DNA from: CAVONV01 sp963697355 | GTDB lineage: Bacteria; Acidobacteriota; Vicinamibacteria; Marinacidobacterales; DATDRI01 | NCBI GenBank assembly: GCA_963697355.1 | Contig: CAVONV010000001.1 | Location: 40,570-104,569 of the forward strand | Length of the DNA: 64,000 bases | Reading direction: 5' to 3' | Part shown: positions 1 to 9,024 of the stretch, one piece after another | How positions within the stretch are numbered: position 1 is the first letter of the stretch | How the letters are laid out: every line of letters begins with the position of its first letter | The notes under the pieces: model-generated | Database searches by the model: none | Told to the model about the DNA's origin: nothing | The model's input: the letters and a program-made list of their open reading frames with translations, nothing else | Made by a program: the position numbers and the translations under genes

Positions 1-45
1 TCAGTGCCATCAACAATGCTCTATTCAAAGCGCACATCGTTTATC

Positions 46-732
46 CTAGCTTCTCAAAAAGCGAGACTTCCTTCCGGCATTCGGGATCTCGATGACCCGC
101 ACGTAATAGAAGGGCTTCTGCTTCGGATCGAACGCCGGATCCTCCCAGTGCGCGGCGAGGAGCGCATCTCCGATGGAGTTCGTGTAGGACGCGTCCTCGA
201 CGTCGACCGTGTTTCCGACGGATGTCTTGCAGCGGCCGTTCGCGTTGATGGTCCGCCCGTCGGAGACCGCGACGTCGAAGATCCGCTCGTGGCTCTTGCC
301 GTCGGAGTCGAGCCAGCCCTTGATGATCTGGATCCGATCCAGGTTGGCTCCGTCGGGATCGCGAAGCGCGCGGACCATGAACCGCGGGGCCTTGCCGGTG
401 GGAGCGGCGTCCAGGTCGCCGCCCATAGGCACGCCGCGCCTGTAGCCTTCGCGCGCGAAGTCGGGGCGTTGTACCTCGTCAGCAGTAAAATCCCAGCCCG
501 CGAAGACGCGCACGCAGATCCGTGTGCAGGTCGTGGCGTAGACCTCCCGGCGCTTCATGGCGTCCCAGATGGACTCACGCGTGTTCTCGCGTGCCCACAC
601 CGCTGCGAGGCCGGCAGCTCCGACGTCGGTCAGCATCATCGAGGGCTCAGGGATCGGATCTTTGATGGGATCTTCCTTGTCCGACCGGGCCCACTCGATG
701 AAAGCGTCGTAGCCGTTGCCCGCCTTGAACAT
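46..732 (-). pseudogene. DUF3604 protein fragment
   Basis: A 228-codon frame matches the C-terminal part of DUF3604 proteins, which normally run to 600-700 residues. Recognisable blocks are ENTRESIWDAMKRREVYATT, FAGWDF, DPDGANLDRIQIIKGWLD and FYYVRVIEIP. Upstream, a TAG closes the frame about seven codons before the first Met, so the N-terminal two thirds is missing. Downstream, family members continue with a PRWxxYDA-type tail, but here the frame diverges after VIEIP and ends at a TAG. The Gly usual after YATT is Cys. Both ends are therefore lost, and the insertion-sequence-like repeats at 749-791 sit exactly at the 5' break. The biochemical role of the family is not established. I read this as a dead remnant. 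Confidence 0.75.
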
Positions 733-748
733 GTCGTGCCGCCAGACT

Positions 749-791
749 GTTACCTATGTTCCCGGTCTGTTTTGTTAACCATGTAGCCGGT
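749..791. repeat. paired 18-bp direct repeats, possible IS end
   Basis: Two related 18-mers, GTTACCTATGTTCCCGGT (749-766) and GTTAACCATGTAGCCGGT (774-791), lie with a 25-bp period right at the 5' break of the DUF3604 fragment. From memory they resemble the terminal repeats of IS481-type elements, which carry GTTACCTATGT-like motifs. No transposase frame remains nearby. The identity is inference; the repeat is visible. Confidence 0.5.
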
Positions 792-809
792 TGCACCGAG
801 TTTTAATGT

Positions 810-1106
810 TTATCTGTAAGTCTTGATTTTTTGGTTCTTTTTCTCGACGATACGCACCTCTTCCAAGGTCCCTAGAACCTGTGCGGCGCCGCGGATGGCG
901 CGGAAGGTATCGGAACTTGCAAAAGCTTCGAGCTCCTCCGCAGAATCGCAATCTCCCATCCAGCAATAAAGCGTCTCGTCCGTTACATCATTCAGGAGAA
1001 GCTTCCGACAGAGCCCGCCTTCCTCGGCAGTCAGCGTCGTGAGAGACTCCAAGAACTCCTGGCGCTTGTCTTCTGGCACCCGCGCCAGTAGCCTCAGCGT
1101 GTACAC
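810..1106 (-). CDS. antibiotic biosynthesis monooxygenase-like (ABM fold) small protein
   Basis: This 98-residue protein has the length and pattern of single-domain ABM-fold proteins: a first strand VYTLRLLARV, helix PEDKRQEFLESLTTL, a middle strand LCRKLLLND, an acidic-aromatic stretch ETLYCWMGDCDSAEELEAF, and the last strand LEEVRIVE. Members are dimeric ferredoxin-like enzymes or quinol monooxygenase relatives, and the substrate here cannot be read from sequence. I start at GTG 1106 because GGAGAAGGAAAG lies just upstream and the fold begins there. A longer frame to 1229 adds Arg-rich non-homologous residues. The gene stands alone between the insertion-sequence-like repeats and vapBC. Confidence 0.55.
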   Translation of the reverse strand: MYTLRLLARVPEDKRQEFLESLTTLTAEEGGLCRKLLLNDVTDETLYCWMGDCDSAEELEAFASSDTFRAIRGAAQVLGTLEEVRIVEKKNQKIKTYR

Positions 1107-1323
1107 GAGCTTTCCTTCTCCGTCGTTTTCATGGCGGCTCCTGTATGGAAAAGGACGGCCGTGCGATGTCAAATGGCGTCGGTGGCAGCCCCTCCCCGTC
1201 GTCCAATAAGAAAGGTTCATACCAGCCAAGAAGGTATGGTCACCGGATCAGCTATGTGACTAGAAGTCAATTGTTTACAAGTGCACCGCGGTATGTATGG
1301 GGACAGGAATCCGCTCAAAAAGC

Positions 1324-1357
1324 CCACGGTATCTTGTGGATCCACAACATACCGTGG
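1324..1357. promoter_or_regulatory. 34-bp near-perfect palindrome
   Basis: The left arm CCACGGTATCTTGTGGA and right arm TCCACAACATACCGTGG are reverse complements except for one symmetric mismatch pair, centred on GGATCC. It lies 70 bp upstream of the vapB promoter. It could be a repressor operator, an insertion-sequence scar or a hairpin. No T-tract follows, so it is not a typical terminator. Confidence 0.7.
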
Positions 1358-1426
1358 ATTCGATTCGGAGCTTTTGGACTTAGAGCCTCGACATGGCGAA
1401 GGTGATGCGAACGCTTTCTATCTATA

Positions 1427-1455
1427 TTGACTTTTTACACTCTTCTACATATACT
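1427..1455 (+). promoter_or_regulatory. sigma70-type promoter of vapBC
   Basis: TTGACT (1427-1432) and TATACT (1450-1455) are separated by 17 bp. They lie 37 bp upstream of the vapB GTG start, which has its own ribosome site GGAG at 1481-1484. The TATACTTAC unit repeats immediately downstream (1461-1469) and could be an autorepression site for VapB. That last point is inference. Confidence 0.75.
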
Positions 1456-1492
1456 TACATTATACTTACCCCAATTAACTGGAGCTTTTGCA

Positions 1493-1765
1493 GTGGCCAT
1501 CAATATCAAGAATCCAGAAGTCGAAAGACTCGTCGCAGAGATTTCATCCATCACGGGGGAGAACAAGACGGAGGCGGTACGCCGATCCTTGGAAGAGCGT
1601 CGCGAGAGGCTCGCTTTCCGTGCCGACGGCGAGGGCCGGGCGAGCCGGTTGAAGCGCTTCTTGGAGCAGGAAGTCTGGCCTATCGTGCCGAAGGAGGAGT
1701 TGGGTCGCACTCTAACCGAGGAAGAAGAGGAAGTCATTCTCGGATACGGTAAGGAGGGCGTGTGA
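1493..1765 (+). CDS. vapB: VapB-type antitoxin
   Basis: A 90-residue protein of the Rv0623/PSK-operon antitoxin type. The N-terminal AINIKNPEVERLVAEIS, then TGENKTEAVRRSLEERRERL, form the DNA-binding and dimerisation half. The acidic C-terminal half (TEEEEEVILGYG) would wrap the toxin. Start GTG 1493 is preceded by GGAG with 8-nt spacing; Ala-Ile-Asn-Ile directly after the start is the usual family beginning. The stop overlaps the vapC start by four bases (GTGA), indicating translational coupling. Family knowledge says the VapBC complex represses its own promoter, here at 1427-1455. Confidence 0.85.
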   Translation: MAINIKNPEVERLVAEISSITGENKTEAVRRSLEERRERLAFRADGEGRASRLKRFLEQEVWPIVPKEELGRTLTEEEEEVILGYGKEGV

Positions 1766-2148
1766 TTGTTGATACGTCGGCTATCGTCGCTATTATGCTA
1801 CAAGAGCCCAATTTCGAGCGGGTTTTGGAAAAACTCTACCTCACATCTGACGCTGGCGTAGGAACGCCAACAATGACCGAGACGGCCATCGTGCTCTCTG
1901 CGCGTCTTCGCCAAGATGCCCGTGGTCTTCTTTCACGTTTCATCAATGAGGCACCGATTCGGACCGTACCCTTCGGTGACGCCCATTACGGAACGGCCGT
2001 CGAAGCCTGGCTCCGCTTCGGCAAGGGGCGTCATCCAGCTGCCCTCAATTTCGGAGACTGTCTCTCGTACGCCACGGCAAAGTTGGCAGGGCGACCCCTT
2101 CTGTGTACAGGAGAGGATTTTGCTAAGACCGACTTGGAGCTTGCCTGA
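1762..2148 (+). CDS. vapC: VapC PIN-domain ribonuclease toxin
   Basis: A 128-residue PIN-domain protein, full length for VapC. The metal-binding acidic residues are all present: D4 in MIVDTSAI, E40 in TMTETAIV, D99 in NFGDCLSYA and D119 in TGEDFAKTD. Family members are Mg-dependent endoribonucleases that cut tRNA or rRNA and are neutralised by VapB. Translation starts at GTG 1762 within the vapB stop. Because all catalytic residues are intact I infer an active toxin. The target RNA cannot be predicted. Confidence 0.9.
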   Translation: MIVDTSAIVAIMLQEPNFERVLEKLYLTSDAGVGTPTMTETAIVLSARLRQDARGLLSRFINEAPIRTVPFGDAHYGTAVEAWLRFGKGRHPAALNFGDCLSYATAKLAGRPLLCTGEDFAKTDLELA

Positions 2149-2307
2149 GATTCGATTTGCCTGCGTCGGTTCTCACGCCAGCGCGATCTACTCCTCGCTC
2201 GTTTAGTTCCACGACTGTCTTTCCGATTGTCGTCCAGTCGAATCGATCTCGATGTAATTTCGCGAGGAGCGGATGCTAAGCGGGTCCATGGATTCGATGC
2301 ACTAATC

Positions 2308-3060
2308 TCAAAAGCGAAATCGGATCGACCCAACTACGTAGTTGAACCAAACGGAGTTGAAGATCTCATTCTTGTCCATGCCAGCCTCGATCGTCCGATA
2401 CCCGAACGAAAGCTCCCAACGGCTGGCGAGCCTGTATCTCATTTGCGCGGTGAAGTCGACGAGTCTTTCCTGCGGAATCGCCAATCCCTCGAAATCCAAA
2501 ACAAACCGCCAGCGATCTGATAACCGCGCCTCGCCGCCGAGGTAGGCAAGGGGAAAGAACCCGGCTTCGGTGTACTCGGCGTATTTGCCCTGTTGTTCCA
2601 ATGAGACAAAGGTGCCGCGAACCGCACCGGTGAATCCGATCTTCCACTGCCAGACCGACCCTTCGTGGAAGCGGTAACGGTAGGTGAAACGCAGAGTGCC
2701 CAGTCCATATTCGAGGTCCGTCGGCACGTCGGGCTCGAACGTCTCTCCAGCGAAATCGGAAGTCTCGCTGAAGGTCCCGCCTGTCCCCCTGACCCCCAAG
2801 GACGCCAAGACGAAGCGCAGGCCGTGCCGGTCATTGACGTCATAGGCCAATCCGATACGAAAGAGCCCGTATCCCAGGAATCCGCCGGTCGAAATGTCCG
2901 TTCCCGTCTCGTTGGGTATGCGGATGTCGTTTCGACTCATCCATACAGCTCCACCTTCGAGCTCCACGGCCCACTTTTTCTCCTCTTGGGCGGATGCCAA
3001 TTCGACCGAACCAGCTTTCATGAGAATAAGTATGGTTGGAATAATCCAGATGCGTACCAT
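2308..3060 (-). CDS. outer-membrane beta-barrel protein
   Basis: A 250-residue protein with a signal peptide (hydrophobic IIPTILILMKAG, probable cleavage after LASA). Alternating amphipathic strands follow, rich in Tyr, Phe, Trp and Gly (FLGYGLFRIGLAYD, GLGTLRFTYRYRF, RWELSFGYRTIEAG). It ends VGSIRFRF; a terminal Phe is the usual recognition signal for BAM-assembled barrels. The size suggests 8-10 strands, like OmpW/OmpA-type small barrels. No ligand can be named. Start ATG 3060 has GGTGGG upstream. It stands alone between two toxin-antitoxin pairs. Confidence 0.7.
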   Translation of the reverse strand: MVRIWIIPTILILMKAGSVELASAQEEKKWAVELEGGAVWMSRNDIRIPNETGTDISTGGFLGYGLFRIGLAYDVNDRHGLRFVLASLGVRGTGGTFSETSDFAGETFEPDVPTDLEYGLGTLRFTYRYRFHEGSVWQWKIGFTGAVRGTFVSLEQQGKYAEYTEAGFFPLAYLGGEARLSDRWRFVLDFEGLAIPQERLVDFTAQMRYRLASRWELSFGYRTIEAGMDKNEIFNSVWFNYVVGSIRFRF

Positions 3061-3236
3061 GGTGTCCCACCAGAGAAAGATTAGAGTTTCTTCGCCGTTC
3101 TATATCGATTTCCATGGTAGCACGCCGCGTTCTTCGCTCGTCAGCTCCACGCCGGCGATCTTCCACCAATCGTCGTCCACTCGAACCGGGCTAGGTATCC
3201 TTTTTTTGCCGTTCCAATGCATGTTAGCATCATCAT

Positions 3237-3647
3237 GTGGAGACCCAAGAGGAAATAAAGGGCCGTCTCGACTCCTTCGACGAGGTCGCCTTTGCTCTTC
3301 TCTTTGGATCGAGGGCGGTCAGTTCAACTCGAGCCGACTCCGATTGGGATATCGGTGTTTATCTGGACGACCGCATTGACGAAAAACGACGCTTCCATTT
3401 CCGATTGCGGCTCCTCGCCGTACTAGAAGACCTTGGTTCTGTCGATCTTGTCGTCTTGAATGACGCCGCACCGCTCATTGCTCTGCGCGCCCTTCAAGGA
3501 AAGCGAATTTTGGTGAAGCAGCCCGAAGCTTTTGTGCGGTTCTTTGTGCGGACACTGGCCGATGCCGACGACGACCGATACTGGCACCAGATCCACGCTG
3601 ACGCAAGACGCAAAAGGATCGAGGAGGGGCGATTTGGTCGACCCTGA
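3237..3647 (+). CDS. mntA: MntA-like nucleotidyltransferase antitoxin
   Basis: A 136-residue minimal nucleotidyltransferase. The signature GS-x10-DxD is exact: G24, S25, then D36-W37-D38 in FGSRAVSSTRADSDWDIGVY. The third carboxylate is probably D70 in SVDLVVLND. In the known MntA-HepT systems this enzyme adds AMP residues to a Tyr of the HepT toxin and so silences it. The GTG start at 3237 gives METQEEIKG; an overlapping ATG at 3235 is in another frame. It overlaps the downstream hepT gene by 14 nt. Confidence 0.8.
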   Translation: METQEEIKGRLDSFDEVAFALLFGSRAVSSTRADSDWDIGVYLDDRIDEKRRFHFRLRLLAVLEDLGSVDLVVLNDAAPLIALRALQGKRILVKQPEAFVRFFVRTLADADDDRYWHQIHADARRKRIEEGRFGRP

Positions 3648-4050
3648 GCTCTTCGACCGTCGACTCAGCAAGCTCGAGCAGCTTCTCAAACAGCTTCGCC
3701 AAGCGGCGAGGACCGATTGGGAAACTTTTCGTGCGAACGATTGGCTGCAGGCATCCGTGGAGCATTGGCTTCATCTCGCAGCCGAGTGCACGCTCGACGT
3801 GGCTCACCATCTGATCGCCGACCGCGGTTGGAGGACTCCAACCTCTTATCGGGAGTCTTTTCAAATACTCGAAGACAACGGTGGTTTGAGTACCGAGCTA
3901 GCCCGGCAAATGGAGGAGTGGGCGGGTCTCCGCAACGTCCTAGTACACCTCTACCTCGACGTTGACCGAAGACGGCTCCATGAAATCCTCACCGAGGACT
4001 TAGACCAGCTCGAGCTTTACGCGGCGGCCGTTTCAAAAGCGGCTGAATGA
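3634..4050 (+). CDS. hepT: HepT-like HEPN ribonuclease toxin
   Basis: A 138-residue helical HEPN/DUF86 protein. The catalytic Rx4HxY motif is intact as RNVLVHLY (R100, H105, Y107). The Tyr is the residue that MntA partners AMPylate. Helical segments such as LFDRRLSKLEQLLKQLRQAA and WLHLAAECTLDVAHHLI are typical of the family. I place the start at TTG 3634 because GGAGGGG lies at 3623-3629 and VDPELFDRRL matches the usual start; a longer frame from 3532 is unlikely. The pair is probably one transcript, with hepT translation coupled to mntA. Both active sites look functional. Confidence 0.82.
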   Translation: MVDPELFDRRLSKLEQLLKQLRQAARTDWETFRANDWLQASVEHWLHLAAECTLDVAHHLIADRGWRTPTSYRESFQILEDNGGLSTELARQMEEWAGLRNVLVHLYLDVDRRRLHEILTEDLDQLELYAAAVSKAAE

Positions 4051-4103
4051 CTCGACCGATGAACCAACGCGATGCCTCCGCCTTTCGAAGAACCGCGCCA
4101 ATC

Positions 4104-4451
4104 TCAGCTCAAGACATGCTGACGCTGCTTTGAAGCTTCCGGTGTGAAGAGCAACAGTGATTGGAAGGTCGCCATGTGGTCACGCCGCTCTGGGTCAGCG
4201 GACAAGAAAAGCTCGGCAATCAAATCCCGCCATCGAAGGAGCTCTCGACGGAGGGTGGACTTCCTATTGACCCGAATCGTGAGATCGGTCAGTGCCAGAA
4301 TCCGTTCATAGCAATTTCGTAGACGATCGCGGTCCGCGGAATCGAGCAGTTTCTTGGCCCGATTCATCTCATTGCCTATCATCAAAATCTGTTGGTCCAG
4401 CGTGAACTCCGACCACCTTTCCTCCGACAAGGAACGATGCGGCGAGACCAC
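4104..4451 (-). CDS. 115-residue helical protein paired with DUF5674 gene
   Basis: This 115-residue protein begins MVSPHRSLSEERWSEF and continues with helical blocks QQILMIGNEMNRAKKLL, CYERILALTDLTIRVN and LRRELLRWRDLIAELFL. The pattern (W-x-x-x-T/S-L-x-x-Q-x-x-x-I-G-x-E, then ERxLxLxDLT, then RExxRxRxxxxxxF) matches an uncharacterised family I recall from cyanobacteria and other genomes near nucleotidyltransferase and DUF5674 genes. The GTG start at 4451 directly follows the TAA of the upstream gene, with no spacer, so translation must be coupled. I do not know its function. The context suggests an RNA-targeting or toxin-antitoxin accessory role, which is inference. Confidence 0.6.
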   Translation of the reverse strand: MVSPHRSLSEERWSEFTLDQQILMIGNEMNRAKKLLDSADRDRLRNCYERILALTDLTIRVNRKSTLRRELLRWRDLIAELFLSADPERRDHMATFQSLLLFTPEASKQRQHVLS

Positions 4452-4829
4452 TTAGAGTGCCTCTCCCTCACCGATCAAGAGGTAGGTGACTTCGCGGACG
4501 GTCTGACGGATTTCTTCATCGGCAATCTCCATACTGCGATTCGCTTGAGAAGGCCGGATATTGATTAGAGCTGTGTATTCGATGCACTCGTTTCGTCCAA
4601 GACCGGGATAATAGTTGGCGCCCCACAGATCCTCCTGAAGGCTACCGCGTTCCAAGAGCATCTGCTCCGCATCGGCATGGAGCTCCCCGCCTATAGCAGC
4701 GATTCTCAAACTCACGTCCACGACATACTTCACCATGTCGCCGAAGTAGCGGTCCACCAAACGGCGGAGCTCGTCCGGTCCAATTTTCCTTTCGAGGACC
4801 AGAATTCCGGGAAGCTCTTCATTCATCAT
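4452..4829 (-). CDS. DUF5674 family protein
   Basis: A 125-residue protein matching DUF5674 throughout: RYFGDMVKYVVDVSLRIAAI, then GGELHADAEQMLLERGS, LWGANYYP, INIRPSQANRSMEI and IRQTVREVTYLLI. The conserved GGELHADxE and NIRPSQxNRS blocks suggest a folded enzymatic or nucleotide-binding core, but no activity has been shown for the family as far as I know. The start is one of two adjacent ATGs (4829 or 4826) with only a weak GGCGG upstream. The TAA stop abuts the GTG of the 115-residue gene, forming a two-gene unit oriented opposite to mntA-hepT. Confidence 0.75.
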   Translation of the reverse strand: MMNEELPGILVLERKIGPDELRRLVDRYFGDMVKYVVDVSLRIAAIGGELHADAEQMLLERGSLQEDLWGANYYPGLGRNECIEYTALINIRPSQANRSMEIADEEIRQTVREVTYLLIGEGEAL

Positions 4830-5035
4830 GCCGCCACAAGCTTACACTGAGGGTTCTTCCACCACAAAGCATGAACCTCAAAAGCTAATGTCCCACTGAG
4901 CCCTAATCCGATGATCCACCAAGCGAGGACCTTCCCGCTGGTCGAGGGTGAGTCGCGAATAATCGAAGGTCCGCTTGTTGTCGTGGCCGGCGAAGAACCA
5001 GTTTGCGGCAAGAACGGTCCGGCGAACAAAGCAGC

Positions 5036-7210
<2,175 letters not shown>

Positions 7211-7242
7211 TTTTCTACAGTTTCAGTAGCGACGGCGCGAAA

Positions 7243-7271
7243 ATCCTAGCATAGATGTTTCGCGGTCCCAA
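7243..7271 (-). promoter_or_regulatory. candidate sigma70 promoter of the sigma54-type activator
   Basis: Read on the minus strand, TTGGGA (7271-7266) and TAGGAT (7248-7243) are 17 bp apart, 33 bp before the ATG at 7210. The hexamers are imperfect, so the call is moderate. Confidence 0.4.
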
Positions 7272-7284
7272 ATCCAAATCTATT

Positions 7285-7304
7285 GTTGTAAATAGTTGTA
7301 AATG
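7285..7304. repeat. tandem 10-bp repeat upstream of regulator promoter
   Basis: GTTGTAAATA is followed directly by GTTGTAAATG. A one-helical-turn spacing just upstream of the -35 box fits a regulatory protein site, possibly for autoregulation. Only the repeat itself is certain. Confidence 0.5.
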
Positions 7305-7461
7305 TTAGACAAAGGATATTTCTGCCACAGCTGAAGGCAATCAAGCCACGATATGTGGTGGCGCCACAGCATCTGGTGGGGCAGGATGAGACGCTCGTAT
7401 TTTACTCAACCAAGGGATGTTACGCCGCAGAGGGACAGTCTTGTGAGTTCACTGGGCAGGC

Positions 7462-7573
7462 GAGCAGCCCGCCTTCGCTCCGCACGTCGGAAACATAGGA
7501 CGAGCTTCGACGAGGCCTCGCCGTAGCCGTTGGCCTTAAACGACCGCCAACGGCGTAGGCGGGTCAAGCAGTC
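7462..7573. repeat. GC-rich dispersed hairpin repeat, copy 1 (family A)
   Basis: A 112-bp element that begins GAGCAGCCCGCCTTCGCTCC and ends AGGCGGGTCAAGCAGTC. The outer arms (CCCGCCT / AGGCGGG) and inner arms (GCCGTTGGC / GCCAACGGC) pair into a long hairpin. A second copy in the same orientation lies at 28742-28843. Confidence 0.75.
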
Positions 7574-7613
7574 TGCAGTCAGGTCGGATCTAGCTTCTCC
7601 CGACTCGAGCGGG

Positions 7614-8924
7614 CTAAACGAGTGAGAGCTGATAGTGCGCCATGGCCAGCATGCCTTGGATGGGCACACCATACGGGCAGGCTTTTTCACAAAAGCCCGG
7701 ACAGTCACGGCACGCGTCGGCTTTCGCTCCAGGTATCGCCTGGTAGCGTGATATGGCGTATTTTTCCCTACCCTGGGCCTCAAAATAGTGGTTGTAGCGC
7801 ATGATGGCGTTCACCGGGACTTGATGGGGGCACTGGGGCTCGCACAATCCGCAGGCGTGACGGCAGTAAAGCTGTCCGCAACCTTCCTGGAATTGTGCCA
7901 GCTTAGCTCTGTCCCAGTCACCGAGCTTTGTGCCGGACAACCGGACGAACCGGTCGAGCTCGTCGAAATTCTTCATGGAACAGCAGACGGTGTTGACGTT
8001 GGGATTTTCGAGAACGAACCGGATGGAAGCTTCCTTGATTTCCTCCGGATTCTCGAGATCGTGCTCTTTGATGAATCCCTCAGCCCTTTCGGCCAACCTT
8101 TTGTAGTTGTTCATCCCCGACTGCATCAACGGATTAATGTCTTTCCCTTCCTCTTCCATCTGCTCGATACGGGCCTTCATGTTGGTGTACTTGGCCACGG
8201 GCATCGTCTTCATCAAGGCGGTGCCGATCTTCTTGTCCTTGCAGACCTCGAGGACCCGCTCGGAGGCATCCATCTGGAGGAAGTTGTAAGCCATGAGGAA
8301 GACATCGAAGCGGCCATCGTCCGCGGCAGCCATCAGCATGTTTTCCATCGTCTCTTCCGGTGCCTTTAGCCAAAACGAACCGTGGTGTGATATTCCTACG
8401 TAACGCAGTCGGCCCTCTTTCTTGAGCTCTTCCATGGCGGCATGGAAACCCTCAGTCTTTACAAGCTCGAGCTTTTCCGGGCAATGCATCATCATGCAGT
8501 CGATGTATTCGGTATCGAGATCCTCCAAGCTCTTTCGCGTGCGCTTCAAGAACCCTTCTTTGGAGACGTCCTCTTCCTTGACCTCCAACTTGGAATTGAT
8601 GAAGAACGATTTGCGGTCACGGCCTTTGATGGCTTCGCTGATGGTCCTGTGATGGCCGGGGTACTCTTCTGCAGTGTCGACGAAGTTCACTCCTGCATCC
8701 AGCAAGGCGCTGATCAGGCCAGGCTCTTGTATGTAACCACCCCCGATGTCCGAGACCTTGAAACCTGTGCGCCCGAGAACACGATAGTCTTTGACCCTCG
8801 GCCCTGACTTCTCCTTCTGACCGGAAGGTCCCAAGCCATGCCTGGAAGCGATCCCCACACCAAATAGGCCTGCTGTGGATTTCTTGAGAAAACCTCTCCG
8901 TTCCATCGTTTTTTCCTTCTTCAT
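7614..8924 (-). CDS. Tat-exported aldo-keto reductase with C-terminal iron-sulfur domain
   Basis: A 436-residue protein. The N-terminus carries a twin-arginine signal (ERRGFLKKSTAGLFGVGIAS), suggesting export in folded form. The AKR barrel follows: VLGRTGFKVSDIGGG, NFVDTAEEYPGH, and the SKLEV/MHCPEKLE region. The C-terminal 75 residues hold two cysteine clusters, one around CRHACGLCEPQCP and one at CRDCPGFCEKACP, ferredoxin-like [4Fe-4S] sites. This type is widespread as 'aldo/keto reductase with 4Fe-4S domain', but physiological substrates are mostly unknown. The ATG at 8924 has TTTTTGGAG seven bases upstream; an in-frame extension to 9386 is antisense to the next gene and rejected. ATG 8906 would also keep the Tat motif. 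Confidence 0.82.
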   Translation of the reverse strand: MKKEKTMERRGFLKKSTAGLFGVGIASRHGLGPSGQKEKSGPRVKDYRVLGRTGFKVSDIGGGYIQEPGLISALLDAGVNFVDTAEEYPGHHRTISEAIKGRDRKSFFINSKLEVKEEDVSKEGFLKRTRKSLEDLDTEYIDCMMMHCPEKLELVKTEGFHAAMEELKKEGRLRYVGISHHGSFWLKAPEETMENMLMAAADDGRFDVFLMAYNFLQMDASERVLEVCKDKKIGTALMKTMPVAKYTNMKARIEQMEEEGKDINPLMQSGMNNYKRLAERAEGFIKEHDLENPEEIKEASIRFVLENPNVNTVCCSMKNFDELDRFVRLSGTKLGDWDRAKLAQFQEGCGQLYCRHACGLCEPQCPHQVPVNAIMRYNHYFEAQGREKYAISRYQAIPGAKADACRDCPGFCEKACPYGVPIQGMLAMAHYQLSLV

Positions 8925-9024
8925 GATCGACTCCAAAAACTGAGAACAAGTGTAGCCATGACGCACGGTTACATAGGGGGAAGGGTAACACGATCCCGAT
9001 GGTGAAACTAAACCGGCGGAGCGC

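Larger units (their letters stand above)
1107..1492. other. intergenic region upstream of vapBC
   Basis: No convincing gene lies in this divergent gap. It contains a 34-bp near-perfect palindrome (1324-1357) and the vapB promoter (1427-1455). An AT-rich patch before the start holds two copies of TATACTTAC, at 1450-1458 and 1461-1469. Confidence 0.7.
7211..7613. other. intergenic region with promoter, tandem repeat and GC-rich repeat
   Basis: No gene is supported here. It contains the regulator promoter (7243-7271), a 10-bp tandem repeat (7285-7304), short dyads around 7350-7375 (CCACGATATGTGG) and one copy of the long dispersed repeat (7462-7573). Confidence 0.7.

Noticed and set aside
4..786. 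Long plus-strand frame over the DUF3604 remnant
   Set aside because: It is the antisense shadow of the DUF3604 fragment, with no domain match.
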